Assembly (NCBI RefSeq): GCF_019059575.1
Contig: NW_024881675.1
Span: 310,001-374,000, forward strand
Direction: 5' to 3'
Length of the DNA stretch: 64,000 nucleotides
Source: Amphibalanus amphitrite
Lineage: Eukaryota; Arthropoda; Thecostraca; Balanomorpha; Balanidae
Part shown: piece after piece, positions 40,611 to 53,569 of the stretch
Layout of the letters: each line of letters starts with the position of its first letter
How positions within the stretch are numbered: the stretch's first letter is position 1
Program-made: the position numbers and the translations under genes
The notes under the pieces: model-generated
What the model saw: only the letters and a program-made list of their open reading frames with translations
Told to the model about the DNA's origin: nothing
The model's database searches: none

Positions 40611-43600
40611 GGACCGCAGAAGAGGAGAGGGACAGAACACCCGGGGAGCCTCTGCCGGCTGGACCAGTGCTCTCTCTGACTTTACTGGTGCAACCCTCAT
40701 CAAGAACAAGACCAATCTCCATCTTCGAAGCCAAAATCAAGTGAGTCATCAGCAGAAGGCTGCCTGCCACTCCCAGCCCTGCAGCCATGCCCACCACACA
40801 CGCATTCTCTCCCCCTTCCCCCATATCTACCGGGCGTCTACCCCAGTCTAGACCTACCGTCCCATAGGGTCAGGCCTTGCCACCATTAGCAGATAGGGAC
40901 AGCTGCGGGGTTGAATGATGGGAATCGGGGGCGGCAGTGCGGCAATGGTTCATTTACATTTGTGTCGGAGCCGGGACCATTTGCCGACCATTTACGCTCC
41001 TTTGTACGCGACCGCCAGGGCCGGGGGTAGGTGTGAGGACGGGATAGGAGGGGTGAAAGTTCTGACATCATTAAGTGACGTCATGCGGCACCGGTCCCCG
41101 GCCGTCGTGCCAGCGCGCCGCCAATGGTCGAAACCATTTGGTAACGTATCACTTGATGCGCCGCGATCCTGTCACTAATTGAGTCTAGAATTGAGAATAA
41201 GGTAGGCCGCGTTTGTTAGGGTTAGGTTTAAGTAAACAACGGGATTGACAAGTTGACAATCTCGAGTACGATTTAGCAATAGCACATTGGTTAGTTCTGT
41301 CATTAATTGTCCGTGTAGTGTAAAATAAAGCGTGAAAAATTAAACAACCTGTCTGGGAAAGGGAAATGGGTAGCTATATTGCGTTGCGAGACGAGTATCC
41401 AGGAGATCATTGACGCCAGAACCAACCACTTACGATCAGTAGTCACATGGTGGAAATATGACGCCCGCACTGCACACACAGCGACCGAGGTTGAGCACCA
41501 CACGCAGCGGAGCGGTCGGTCGAGCCAGGGGGTCAACTGTCACCACGACGGAGCTATGAGCGCCTGGCTTGGCTTATAACCCAGATTTGAGTCAGCAACA
41601 CTTCATTGTGCGGTCCATTAGGTATACCGAAAACAGATAAGATTAATGTTGTCCAGATTTTTCACGAAATGAACTGTCATTTGGTGCTAATTCCAGTCAC
41701 CTGCACGCAATGTTATATGTTTATGCGGAATTTCTAAAAGTGTTCTCCCCTTTTTTTCTCAACTCTGTAAGTGAATATCCGCCTCACCAACCGTCAGCCT
41801 ACCAAATCATGCCTTGTTCCGCCTAATTACCATCAGCGTTCATAAAGATGTGACGAACCCACGCACCCCAGACTTGAATTGAAATTTAACGTAAGATCGC
41901 CGCCAGTAGTGACTTGATTGCCTAATATAATGCCGTCTATTAATGAAATGTCTCAAGGAGTCAATAAAACCAACTTTTAACGTAAGGTGAAACCAGAAAC
42001 GCGACTCATTGCATATCGTCAAGACTTGTCCTGTGAATTCAGCGCTTGGTCCCTGGGCAAGGATATCTTCAGCGATCGGTTACATTTACCCTTGCATTGA
42101 GAACCCAAACCAGTCATAGCTTACTATTACGCATTTTGTCATACCCATGATAGACGCCCTTACGTTATTGGGAGGAACGCAAAGTGGTCACATCTACTCC
42201 TTATGCCAGTGGTTCATTGGTGACGTGCCTAGACTTGATGTAGAAAGACTTCAGAAGCCCGTCCCAATCGAACCGTTCAATACGTATTACAAACCGTTCA
42301 ATACGTGTTAATGCAGGATTTCTCTAACAAGAATAGGTTACAGGACAAGTGATAGGGTTTCCCACTCCGTAGTAATCAGCATTCTAAATCATGTTTGTCT
42401 TATCAAGTTTAAGTATCGCCTTCCCAGACCCCTGAACGCGCGGCACGACCTTAAAATTATTCAACAACGACAAAGGGGTTCGTGCAACGAACTCAGTAAC
42501 GTTCATAATTAGACCTCAGTTCGATGCGGTTAGCTCGGGTTTTCGTTAATCTTTCACGGTTCCGCGCGCAGCCGTACAGGCTTACTGCAAAACCCATCCC
42601 ACCAGCACGAAAGGGAAGGGCCACTTTGGGCATCCACAAGCGTCAATTCCACTTGCGTTGTGACCCCTGGTCAGAACGGCACGCCACTAGCGCCACCTAC
42701 AAGGAATTACCTAACGCCGACCACACGCGGTCCGGCCAGCGCCGCCGCAGACCGAGAAGCACTTGCGTGCCGCCTGGTGTCAGTTAGAATAAACTCTGGT
42801 TCCCAGTCCTGCCATGAGAGGTCGCAGTGGTGGTACACACTATGCGTGCTGACTTCGCCTAACGATAACAGGGTCTCTCATAATGATATCGACGCGGAAC
42901 TCGGTTGTATCCCGGTATCTCACAAAATTAAGCCCTTGGAAAAAACCTGATAGCTTTTAACGCATGAGTACGGTCAAGTTACTGATAACCAAGCGGGTTG
43001 ATACCTTATTGATCAGTGAGTAAATGCGACAGCGTGCTAATGTTACCGTAGAAGATCGATCAAGGAAGTCGTTGAATCTCACGCCATGGATGCCGCCGAT
43101 ACCACCGCCGACCGGGGAAGCGCGACGACTTACACAGCTCTCAGTTGTGCCCCCGACGCGAACAAATCCGGCATGCCGTTTGATCATCCTGGCTGGGAAG
43201 AAATGATAATTCGAGTCAGGTTAAGCACACTAATCCACAATATTGGTCAAAATCGGAGGGAGGTGGGCTACTGTGTCTCAAAGTAGAACCCTGAATTATG
43301 AAACGGGCGCGTTACTCCAGTCAAACATGGCAAACAGTACTTAACTAAAGTAGGAATTGAAATGCCCCATTGTGTCAACTAGCGGGGTGCATCTTCAATG
43401 AACGAGAATTGAGGGGACTATTGCTGTAATACTCACCGAATTGCAGACTATCAGATTCCAGTAACATTAGGAGCCAGGGAAGCGGCTGTGAGGTTCGGAC
43501 AGCGCCTGGTCTACTTTCGGTGTCTTTGCTCGTTGTATCAGTCCAGTTCGAGTGAATTTTTAAGTGTTTGATGGTTTCAATTGGCTATAGGTTAAACTTC

Positions 43601-44100
43601 TGTGCACCAAAATTTAGATAAATTTGTGAGGCCATCTGCCATAGGTGATAGCCATAGGTGCATTTTTTTAGCATCATTTCATGTAAGCTCATGATATTGA
43701 ATCTTTTTTCTTTCTTTTTTTGCAATCACTTCACTGATTGATGGCAATTATGTGAATGGTTGATCCCCGCACAAAGATAAATTTTGACACAATGAACAGG
43801 ACGTAGGCGTGATCCCACTCAAATCTGGGCAACCAATCGCGTTTGTGTTTGACATTGCACCTGAACCAGATTAGTCAGACATGCTCCATCACATCTCGTC
43901 AAGGACCTAACAGCCAGAGACAAACAGCTCCATAGAAGGTACTTTAATTACGCCCATTGCACAAACCCTTGTTAAATCGTTCAGATACGTAGACTAGAAG
44001 GATTGCATGATAGCTCAATTAACGTACACCAAGGTGAGTTATTTTTTTTTCCACAAGCACTCCCTATAGCTGGCCTGGTAAACATCAAGGATCACCCGTC
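40611..44100. other. 3.5 kb with no recognised gene or mobile element
   Basis: Moderate composition, no long open frame, no paired termini and no tandem repeat that I could find on either strand. It may be plain intergenic DNA or hold very decayed repeats. Confidence 0.5.
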
Positions 44101-44106
44101 CCGTTG

Positions 44107-46865
44107 CTATTGACACAGCCGATGACTGATGAGCAGGAACAACCATATGACCTTGCCGCGCCGAGCCTCAGATGACCTTCTTCTTCTTCTTCTACACGTC
44201 ACGCCGTGGCCGCCGGGGCGGCCACGGCCGTGGCAGCGTCGACCGGGGGGTCGACACGGCCCACCCGCCGCAGGTACTCGAAGATGAGAGTCGCTGATCC
44301 GCCCAGCACATGCCCCAGGCTCGGCAGAGGTCCGCCCCACAGGCGGGACCTCATGCGGGCGTACGCTGGGCATTCGGTCAGCAAGTGTGCAACCGAGTCT
44401 TCCTCCTCGCAGTTCAGGCAGTCGGGGTTTGTCGCAAGACCGATCTCGTGGAGAGTCTTCCTTGTGAGCACTGATCTTCCCACTCTCAGTTGAGACAGTG
44501 TCACCTGCTCCCACCTGGTCAGGTCCTCGTGTCCGGGCGTGGGTGGTAGGTGAGGATGAGCTTTGGCTCGGGCTGCGGTCCACTCGGCGGATCTGTGGCG
44601 TATCGCCGCTCGGGCGCCGGCCATGTCCAGCGGGACCGCTGCCTGGCTTAGCTCTGCCGCGGCTCGGTTGGCTAGCCTGTCGGCGTCCTCATTACCAGGG
44701 ATGCCAGCATGCCCCGGTACCCACTGGAGGGTGACGTGCTTCCCGGAACACGTGAGGTCATGGAGAGAGGCCCAGATGCTCGCCGGTAGCTCCTCCTGTT
44801 GGGCTGCCTGCCCGCGCTGGAGCGTCTGTAGACACGCCCTGGAGTCGGTGCAAAGGCGGATCTCCTTGATGGCGTCTAGGGAGTCGGCCGGCAGGCTCGC
44901 CAGGGACTTAAGTGCCTCCCGGACTGCCACCAGCTCCGCCCTGGTGCTGCTGCAGTGGGTGCCTGCAGCTGCCAGGCACTCGATCCTGCGGTCGTTCTCC
45001 CGGTGCAGGATGATGGCCGCTCCTCCTCCTCCGTTGGACGTGCCTCCGGCCGCCGAGCCGTCACTCCATATGGAGCAGTCTGGCGCGGGCAGGGCGGCCA
45101 GGGCGCGCTCTGCCGCCTCTCTCCTCTTGTCAGGTGGGTCTGTCCGCCGCGTGGTGGTTGGTAGGTCCACGATGAAGGTCACTGACCCCTGATGGGCCGA
45201 CCACGGCGGCTCCGGTGACACCCTCAGGAACGGCTCCGCTGGGCAGCCCGACACTCCCGCCTCCCTCAGAGTCCACTGGCCCACTCTGCGTAGGCATGGC
45301 TTGTGGGGCAGCAGGGCGTCTTCATCCGGCAGGGCTGGCTCCGGTCGTCCCTCCTCAGCAGCTTGTGCGCAGGCCCGTTTCCAGGCCTCGTGCGCGCGGT
45401 ACTTGAGGCGAGGTCGGGGGTCTCGTTCCAGCAGCTGCTTGGCTCGGTCTTCCGCTGGCAGGCGAGCGATGCGGCTGGCTTCGGTAGCTGCCAGTTCCTT
45501 GGCCCGTACTGTCAGGGCGGGGAGGTCCGCCTCCGCCAGCAGAGCCGCTGTGTTAGTCGGGAGGATGCATCCGGTGATTATGCGGGCACACCTGTTTTGT
45601 TCAGTTTCGATCTTGACGCGCAGGGCGGGGGAGGCGTGAGTGAAGTACACCGCCGCACCGTACTCGAAGACCGATCTGATGTAGGTGATGTAGGCCGTTC
45701 GGAGAGTCCTGCGGTGCGCTCCGTAGGTCTTCCCCGCGAGTGCTTGCAGGCACTGTCTGCGCTTCGCCATCCTGTCCTTGAGGGAGGAGATGTGGCTGCT
45801 GAAGGTTAGCTGGTCGTCGAAGGTGATGCCCAGGAAAGTCGGGTTCGGGTCGTACCTCAGAGGTTCTCCTGAGAACTTCAGCGTCGGTACCACCTTGCCT
45901 CCGCACTCCTTTGGGTCGAGGGTGAAGGTGGTGAAGCAGCACTTGGATGCGCTCGCCTGCACCTTCCAGTCCCGGGCCCACGACGCGACTGTGTCCAGCG
46001 CTGGTTGCATCTTCGCTGCACATGACTCCAGGGACGGTCCCGTGGCCAGGATGGCGACGTCATCGGCGAACAGAGACCAGGTAGAGTCGTTTGGGGCGTT
46101 CTTGTCGACATCGTTGATATACACCAGCCATAGTATGGGCGCGAGCACCGAGCCTTGCGGTAGGCCCTCTGGAAAGACCCTCCAGTCTGATGTGCTGTTG
46201 CCCCACCTGACCCTGGCTCTCCGATCGCTAAAGAAGTTGCGGAGCCACTTGACCGCGTGTGCAGGCACTCCCAGGCGGCCCAGCTTGGCGAGGAGGGCGT
46301 CTCTCCACACCCTGTCGTAGGCCTTCTGGAAGTCCAGCAGGGCAAGGACCGCACGCTCCGGCTTCGGCTTCTCGAAGGCGTCGAAGACGGACTAAGTGAC
46401 TCTGATGATCTGGTCCATAGTCGAGTGGAGGCGCCGGAATCCCGCTTGGTTGGTGTTTATCAGTTGTCGGTCCTCGAGCCAGTACTGCAGCCTGTTCTGG
46501 ACCATTCTCTCGAAGAACTTGCTGGTGCAGCTGAGCAGCGAGATGGGCCGGTACGAGTTCGGGTCTGCTGGATCTTTTCCTTTCTTCGGGATAGCGATGA
46601 TTTCGGCTCTGCGCCAGGCAGCCGGGACCTCCGCTGACTTCCAGCACTTGTTGCATAGCGCAAGGAGGTGGCGCTTGGCGGTGGCGGACAGCTGCTGCAA
46701 CATGTCGTTGGTGATGCCGTCTACGCCTGGGGCCCGCCCTTTCTAGAGTTTTGCGAGCGCTGCCGATAGTTCGCCTTCCGAGAATGGGCTGCACAGCTCA
46801 CTCCTCTGGTTGTCGCAGGTGCAGTTATTATTTGTGGCTCTACGGGCTTCGATCTTGATGTGTCG
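44107..46865 (-). mobile_element. 5'-truncated I-like (I/Jockey group) LINE
   Basis: RT followed by RNase H on the minus strand and a short A-poor 3' region with a GAAGAAGAAGAAG run just after the ORF. RNase H after RT is typical of I-group LINEs. The left and right limits are approximate; no target duplication was found. Confidence 0.75.
44199..46865 (-). pseudogene. LINE reverse transcriptase - RNase H, two nonsense codons
   Basis: One minus-strand frame runs from about 46865 to the stop at 44199 but is broken by TAG near 46743 (just before KGRAPGVDGI) and at 46392-46394 (in IIRVT*SVFDAF). RT blocks: RAEIIAIPKKGKDP, NSYRPISLLS, NQAGFRRLHST, LDFQKAYDRV, LPQGSVLAPI and the catalytic FADDVAIL. 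RNase H: IWSDGSAAGG, STRAELVAVREAL, TDSRACL and WVPGHAGIPGNEDAD, all key acids present. The tail CLNCEEEDSVAHLLTEC is the Cys/His motif common at the end of such ORFs. The copy is dead. Confidence 0.9.
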
Positions 46866-47183
46866 ATGACCTCCAGATGACCTCCACCCCGATCTCATGT
46901 GCAACATGGAAAGCTACTGAATATCACCACTGTGGTTATAGTTTGGAAGAATATTTTGAAATTACGGAAGGCCAACTATTACCAATCTGTATCATGTTAT
47001 GTCAGGAAGGCATCAAATTTTGGCTTATCCAGGTTTTTTATAGCAGCCAAGAAGTAAGGCTATCAGTTCAATCCGGATTCAAAAGGGTCCACCCTGCAGA
47101 GACCTGAGCAACTCACCCGCATTTCGGAATCTCTGTATTGTTTAAATTATTTGATGTTTTAATTATTTGATCATGGCAAAAGT
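46866..47183. other. unassigned spacer
   Basis: AT-rich DNA between the LINE and the next hAT. Nothing recognised. Confidence 0.5.
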
Positions 47184-49237
47184 CAGGGACGTATCCAAGG
47201 GGGGGGGCGACGGGGGCGGTCGCCCCCCCCCCCTGGGCCCTGCCGGGCCCCAAAAGCAGGCCCGGCAGGGCCCGCTAGGCAGCCCGAAAGCGGGCCCGAA
47301 CGGGGCCCGCTTTTGGGCCTAGCCAGGGACAGTTTGGGGCCGGCAGGGCCAAAAAGCGAAAGGGCCTGTTCAGAAGGATATGGCCGTGTCTTCAGGCTTG
47401 AGGAAGGGCCCCTGGGGCCCTGCCGGGCCACAAACGGGTCCGTAACTGGGCCCTTCGGTCCCACTTTTGGGCAGAGCCCAAAAGTGCCCAAAAGTGCCAA
47501 TTTGGAGCCCGGCAGGGCCCCAAAAGCGGAAGGACCCGTTCAGAAGGATATGGCCGTGTCTTCAGGCTTGAGGAAGGGCCCCTTTAGCCCTGCCGGGCCC
47601 AAACCTTATCAGTTTTGGACCCCAAATCCTTATCGGGCCCGAAGGTCCCACTTTTGAGCTAATTGGCCCTGGAAAAGTTATGGAAACCGGATCCGAAAAA
47701 AAATCTTCCGGGGCCAGTCACTGGGACATCTTTGCCTGTCTGGGCCCTAGAAGTGGAAGGGCCCGCTGAGAAGATCTTGTCCAGGCTTTCGGGTCCAAAA
47801 AAGGGCCCCGTGGGCCCATACGGGACGGGCCCCAAAAGCGGACCGGGCCAAGCCAATGAAAACCTGGGACCCAGGATGTCTCAAAAAAGCGGAAAAGTCC
47901 GCGCACAGAAGGCCTTGAACCAGGCTTTTGAGCTTGAGTAATGGGCCCTTGACCTCGGCAATGTACAGGTCTCGCGAGATTAAGCGGTAGGTTTTGCACT
48001 TTATGGCCGGCTTGCTACCCAACAAGTCGATCGCATCTTCAACACTTAAAAGCTTAAGACGACGAAGATATAGCCTGAAGAGTGAAGTACACTAAATTTT
48101 CTAGGTACAAAACCTACCGCTAAAACCCGCGAGACCTGTACCTAGTACCTACCAAGAAAACGGGCCCAGATATGCGCTTCCGGGCCTGCAGTCTCAGGAA
48201 CAGCTTGTCCCGGCTGGGCCCCAAAAACGGAAGGGCCCGCTGAGAAGGCCTTGCCAATGCCATCGGGTCCGAGGAGCAGGCAACAGCCGATGAAGGGCCC
48301 CTTTCGACTGACCCGACGTGGGACTGCTCCTGTTCTCCAAACAAAATCAGCTCCATAGTTCACAGAGCATTCTGTACAGAACGTAGTCTCAAATTCGCAT
48401 GTTTTTTATTTGAGCTGCTCATTGAACTGATTTCATAGTTGAACTGACAAGAATGAGTAATATGTTAGCGTGAGCAACACAACACAATGGATGAATGGAT
48501 GAACAATGCAGCCCAAATCTCCCCGGCCGGGGAGCCGGGAGGTATACCCCAGCTCTCCCCGGGCCGGGGCGTTTGGCCCGTTAGCCCCGTCCCGGCTTGG
48601 CCAGACGGGCCACGCAAATGCAACAATGCGTGAAGGAAGGTGTTAACTGTTTATGTTTGTGTATAGGACCAAATATGTTTTAATGGTGCTGTGCCCCATG
48701 GTGTTATGAGGCAGAGGAATATAGGTACAATGTTATAAATATATGGAAATGAGTCTGAAAAGCATCGTCTGCCAATGTTAGTGGGGTGCAAAGAGGTAAT
48801 ACAAGATTAATAGGTAACTCATGTTATGTTAACCCGCGCCGTGCTTGTGGCCTGAGTTTTCCTTGTTGTGCTGGGGGAGGGGGGGGGGGGTCACGCTCCC
48901 ATCTAACTCGGCTCCTGGGCCACGTAGTGACACGCAGTAAGCGACAATCGAAAAAGCGTAAAAAATAATGTTAGAAATGCCTCAATCATTTTTAAGGTCA
49001 GGTCAAAGCGGTCTTTAGGCAAAAAATTCCGGCATGCGGCTATTTTTCTGTTGGTAAAACTGGCCTCTGGTATACAAAAAATTGGATATGGCGAATTCTA
49101 TCGTAAATTCACTGTTTTTTTACATTCTCAATTTTTCACACCAGGATAGACGGTCTCTGTGGGGCCCCTTTGAGCTGACCCACGGGCCCCTTCTTGGCTG
49201 TCGCCCCTCCCTGAGCGAAATCCTGGATACGTGCCTG
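47184..49237. mobile_element. 2.05-kb non-autonomous hAT with GGGCCC-rich internal repeats
   Basis: It starts CAGGGACGTATCCAAGG and ends CCTGGATACGTGCCTG. Perfect 8-bp duplication GCAAAAGT (47176-47183, 49238-49245). The left half has degenerate units of roughly 170 bp. AGAAGGATATGGCCGTG is repeated near 47368 and 47541, with weaker units near 47770 and 48240, rich in GGGCCCTGCCGGGCC. A mariner-like MITE sits between units. The right half is AT-richer and carries the TTCTGTTGGTAAAACTGGCC repeat also seen near 2080. No transposase. Confidence 0.9.
47963..48140. mobile_element. 178-bp MITE with TA duplication (Tc1/mariner-like)
   Basis: TA then CAGGTCTCGCG at the left, CGCGAGACCTG then TA at the right. 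Inner matching blocks AGCGGTAGGTTTTG and CAAAACCTACCGCT extend the inverted ends to about 33 bp. It lies inside the hAT at 47184-49237. Confidence 0.75.
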
Positions 49238-49420
49238 GCAAAAGTAACCACTCATTATATCAAGTAATATACGCTGAATAACTTGTATTTTTTTGGACCG
49301 TTTGCAATTATATCCGACCTGAACAAAATTCTGCCCAACAGATAGTACCTACAAGAACCCATTCATATTGTGCAGTGAGTTCAAACTCGAGCCTCACACG
49401 TGGGTCTAGCAGGGCAAAAC

Positions 49421-51015
49421 CAGGGGGGCGACACGGCTATTCGCGCAATGTATTCATTTATGGGCCGCGCGGGGCCTCGCGATGACGCGGCTGGAGGCAA
49501 CTGCTCAGCGCGCTAGGATACTTCTGGCGGGGCCGGGCGCTGAACGGTGTGCAATGAATGGGTGGAGTTCTATAGCCTTGGAATGGGTTATGGTCGGGCA
49601 GACCGAGATGAGGCATTGAATTTGAATTGACATCAGCAATCGGGTGGGGAAGGAGAACGTTTCTAATCGAGCTTGGGATGGGGAAAGCCGAAAATATCAC
49701 GATCGGCTCATAGCTCCGACAGGGCCGGGTGCTGTACCATGTGTAGTATATTTAGGCGGGCAGACAGAGATGAGTTATTGGATTTAAATTCACCTTACCA
49801 TCGGTTTCTGGTGAGGTTTGAAGACGTCTTTAGTCAAGCTCGGAGTGGGGCAACGGCCACTGGCGGATCCAGGGGAAGGCATTTGGGGCAAATGTCTTCC
49901 CCAACAACCAGGGCAGTGGCCGAAATCGATTTTCGAGAATAAATGAAAACTTCACAACTTTTCTGAGGAAATGTTGGTTAATCACACCGCACAGCAGTGC
50001 GCAAGGAATCGAAATCCGAGTTTTTTAAAATTAATTCCGAGAAAACTTTTTGGGGTAAGCCCCCGCAGTGTCCAATACCGCTTCCTGGATCCGCCAGTTG
50101 TGAATAAGTCACGGTCGATACCGAGCTTCGGCGGGACCAGGCGCTGTACACGTTGTTCTTTGAATGAAGAGGTGGAGAGACACCTAGCCCCACATCCTAC
50201 TGCTATGCCCGTGCTTCTGTGGGTGAAGCACTAAAGCATCACGAAATCCCAGAGGACCTGCGAGTCGACGAGGTGGCCCGTGGCCGCTTTGGCCGCCGGG
50301 TACTGAAGCTCCCTGGAGTTGCCTGGGACCGATGACAAAACAACAGCTCCGGCGGTGCCCCTATGGGCCGTAGTAATTAGTGAATTCCCGTAATGTAGAG
50401 ATCATATCCTCAATGATCTCCATTACCATTTTATATTCCTAAACAATATAACAGACCAATTATGCTTGCCTACGTTCAGGCATTACCTCTGATGGTCATA
50501 CGCCCAGTACAACATGTGTTGTCTGTCAAACAACAATCGACGACGACGGGATCCCTTCTCATCATCTCTTAAGCCATCGGTTGTCAATTCACCCACCCCG
50601 TTTCCCTAAAAATAGACGGTCAGATTCGGCCTGGGTCCTTACGACCCCTCTAAATTCGCCAGAGACGGGATCGGATCGCCGTTATTGCACCCGTCTTAGT
50701 GTCTTAAATACTATGACAGCTTCGACCACAAACGTCGGACGGGGTGATCGTTCCACGAATGTACGCACCATCCAGGCCTAGGATGCATCGAGGTTTAAAA
50801 GGATGCAGTCTGTAGATCAATCAACAAACAATGGTGGTATGCATATGCAACCACTTTAAAATATCTCCCTGGCTCCCGCAACGTTCCAACGCCCCTCCGT
50901 TATGCATTCGCCCTGTGTGTCCGCCGAGCCGGCTTGCCTCCAATGACGTCATCGGCCGGCCGGCGGCGTTCAAGGTCAAACGGCTGGTGTCCTTACCTGG
51001 AGTTCTATAGCCTTG
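49421..51015 (-). mobile_element. complete sister copy of hAT-A, lacking hAT-B
   Basis: It starts CAGGGGGGCGACACGG and ends TATAGCCTTG. Perfect 8-bp duplication GGCAAAAC (49413-49420, 51016-51023). It is the reverse complement of hAT-A at 2321-7121 without the hAT-B insertion; the uninterrupted site is at about 50130 (CGAGCTTCGG). It carries a small inverted-ended segment CTGGCGGATCCAGG..CCTGGATCCGCCAG at about 49860-50100, also present in the left copy. No transposase. Confidence 0.9.
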
Positions 51016-51023
51016 GGCAAAAC

Positions 51024-52887
51024 AGGTGAATTATATGACATGTCTCACGAAATTCTACAAAAAAAGGGCAGTCAATATATCATTTGAAATTGAGCCGAGT
51101 CCGGAGAATCAAATTGAGGCAATCTGTGCGCACACCTCACTCACCAGTTCGCCACAAATACTTACGAACCAAGAGGAATTGCGGTAAGGATCTAGGTCCA
51201 TGTCAAAATTTATCGATAACCCCACCCAATTTACAGCGAAACTAATAAATTTCCACAATTATCACTGAATCTACGCCGCGGCAAAGGGTGACATTCATAA
51301 GTACCAGAGTACCATTATACCCAGGTTACACCGGGACCAAGGTTACACCGGGGCCCAGGTTACGTTCGGCCCCAGGATTTGAAGGGACCATGAAGACGCA
51401 AGTACCATACTGTGATTGGTCGTTGGCAGACGGGAATGACGTAATGCATCCATGTGGCGGCCGTGACGTTGACCAATAGGAGGGGCGGATACAAATTTGG
51501 ACCGCCTTGGTACACTACTTGGCAGTGTGCTTGGGATTGATTTTCTCGAGATTGAATTGAGGTTGCGCCGTCCATCGCCCGCCGCGGCGGCGCCCAGGCC
51601 CGAGGGTCATCCGGCGCGGCGGGAGGTAGCGTCCCTCGGACCCCCGCGCGGCGGTATAGGCTATAGCGTACTGCGGCGTCAAGAAGTGAAAATGACCCCT
51701 TGCACGAATTAGTGTTCGCAGCGGCTAACTTAAATTGCAGGAGGGGGAGGAGGCAGTGGCGAAGCCACGGATTTTTTAGTGGGGGGGGGGTCGGGTTTCC
51801 GGTCTTTGTCTTGATGGGTAGAGGTGTTTTTAGCCACACTCCGACTCCCGGTTTTTTATGTGTTGAGAAAAACCTCGGCGCGCAGTGCCACGAAAGCAGC
51901 GGTATATCTTATTGTACATCACTTTTGCATCGTGCATAAAAATCAAGCACAGGCCACCTGAGGTCAGGTCACAATGTCATGTTCAGTTCAGTTTTAATGC
52001 CTCTAAAAGCTGCAATCTTGTCATTCCTATAGATTATCTCCTAAAAGTCTGAAATTTGGTGTAATGAATGGGATTATAAGTGCCAACAGTTCATGAATCT
52101 GGGATTTTACATCTGAAAAGTGAAGTCAGGTAAAATATGTGACCTCACCAATCATGATAAGATATGGGAAAATGCACGAATGCCCTCTGCTTTGAACGAA
52201 TATGCTAAAAACGCTATAAGATAGGTACTTTTGTAGCCATGGCACCTCTGCTCATTTTAGAGACAAGGTGCAGCTAACGACCAGTGGTGACTCGAATGGT
52301 CAGTCATTAGGTCATCAAAGGTCTCTAGCACATTTTCGACAACAACTTTTGATGGAGACGCTGTAGAGCGATGACAGCACCTGGAGTGTGTTCAGTGTGT
52401 GTTCAGTGTTCAGCACCAGTGTTCAGTGCTGGAGTGTCAAGTGTGTTCAGCTCAGCAACAGCCAGCACAGATCGATCGCACATTTTTGCAGCAGGTTCTT
52501 TTCCGGTCAGGACATGACCATTGATTGACCTTTACCTGATGTCAAGTTTTCTAGTTAGGTCTTAAGTCCAAATTGTAAGCCATGCGACATGTTTCGACGA
52601 AACAAACACGATGGTGATACCTAACATGAATATCATACACATTCACTGAATCATAGGTTGTTACAGAACAAATGTTTCGGCAAATTCCGTCCGTTTAACT
52701 GTTTGACCTCTGTTTAACTGTTTGGCCATAGACCCGAAGTCATATCTGAGGCGAAGTTGGCGAAAGGGCTTTAAAAAAAGCTATCGAGTACGCTTTCTGT
52801 GTTGCTATAGCTCTTATTCATGTTTTACGGGTCGGCCTTGGCCGAGTCATCTTAGGTCAACGCCCAAAAGTAGAAAAAAGCTGGCCT
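51024..52887. other. unassigned DNA with one hAT-like terminus and GGTCA-rich repeat sequence
   Basis: About 51540-51670 is a GC-rich patch that could be a 5' exon or promoter but has no supported gene. CAGTGGCGAAGCCACGG at 51754 followed by a G-run resembles the start of hAT-D, but no matching right end with a duplication was found. From 51960 the sequence has many GAGGTCAGGTCA-type motifs. 52386-52450 repeats GTGTTCAG several times. Confidence 0.5.
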
Positions 52888-52898
52888 GCTAGAACTTT

Positions 52899-53207
52899 TT
52901 TTTGGGTTAGGCCCTTTCGGTCTGGCAAGACCATTTCAGAGCCGGGAGGATGATAGGATAAAGGGGGAGACATTGGTCTGGGCAGGCCCCCTATAGTGAG
53001 TCACCGGGGCTGAGCCCGTCCAGAGGACAGGCCACCCAGCCCCAAGGCACTCGCTGCACCCGGCTACGGGGTGCGCTCCCTCGGGAGCAGCGGTGCCGCT
53101 CCAAGGGAGCAGCCCGCATGAGATAAAGTTGCCTGTCCAGCCCGGAGGGGGGTTGCGGCGTGGAGGAGAAGGTCTTCTGTATCCTGAGGATAGAAGCACG
53201 GAACGGT
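52899..53207 (-). mobile_element. short retroposon (SINE-like), second copy
   Basis: Minus-strand copy of 19113-19436, flanked by the 11-bp duplication GCTAGAACTTT (52888-52898, 53208-53218). It starts at the same 5' base as the first copy. The 3' end lies at GGGTTAGGCCCTTTCGG, beside a short T-run on the plus strand. Confidence 0.8.
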
Positions 53208-53569
53208 GCTAGAACTTTGTGAGCCGTAGCTGTTATCGGGGTTCTGGGTACGAGTTCGATGTTAGTTTTGGACAAAGATGATGACTCCATGCATTTGGGG
53301 TAGATCGGGTCGGGTCAGGTCAGGTCGACCAGCAGGCTTCCTGCCGGCCATCTAGAGTGGGTGACAACCACCAACGATAGCTTCGTAACATGTTACTACA
53401 TAACCACCATTTATCAAAACTACTTCTTAAGTTCAAACGGGTGCTAAACTCGAAATCAGTTCCAAAAACTTCACTTGTAAGTGGAAGCAAATAAAACTAA
53501 AGAAAGTGAACCAAGGTCAGCTTTATTCGAATCAGGGCCAATAAATTTTTAGAGTAGGTGTAAAATTGA

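Noticed and set aside
42524-43286. Overlapping 60-96 codon frames around 42.5-43.3 kb
   Set aside because: Short, overlapping in several frames, no domain, no splice context and no repeat match.
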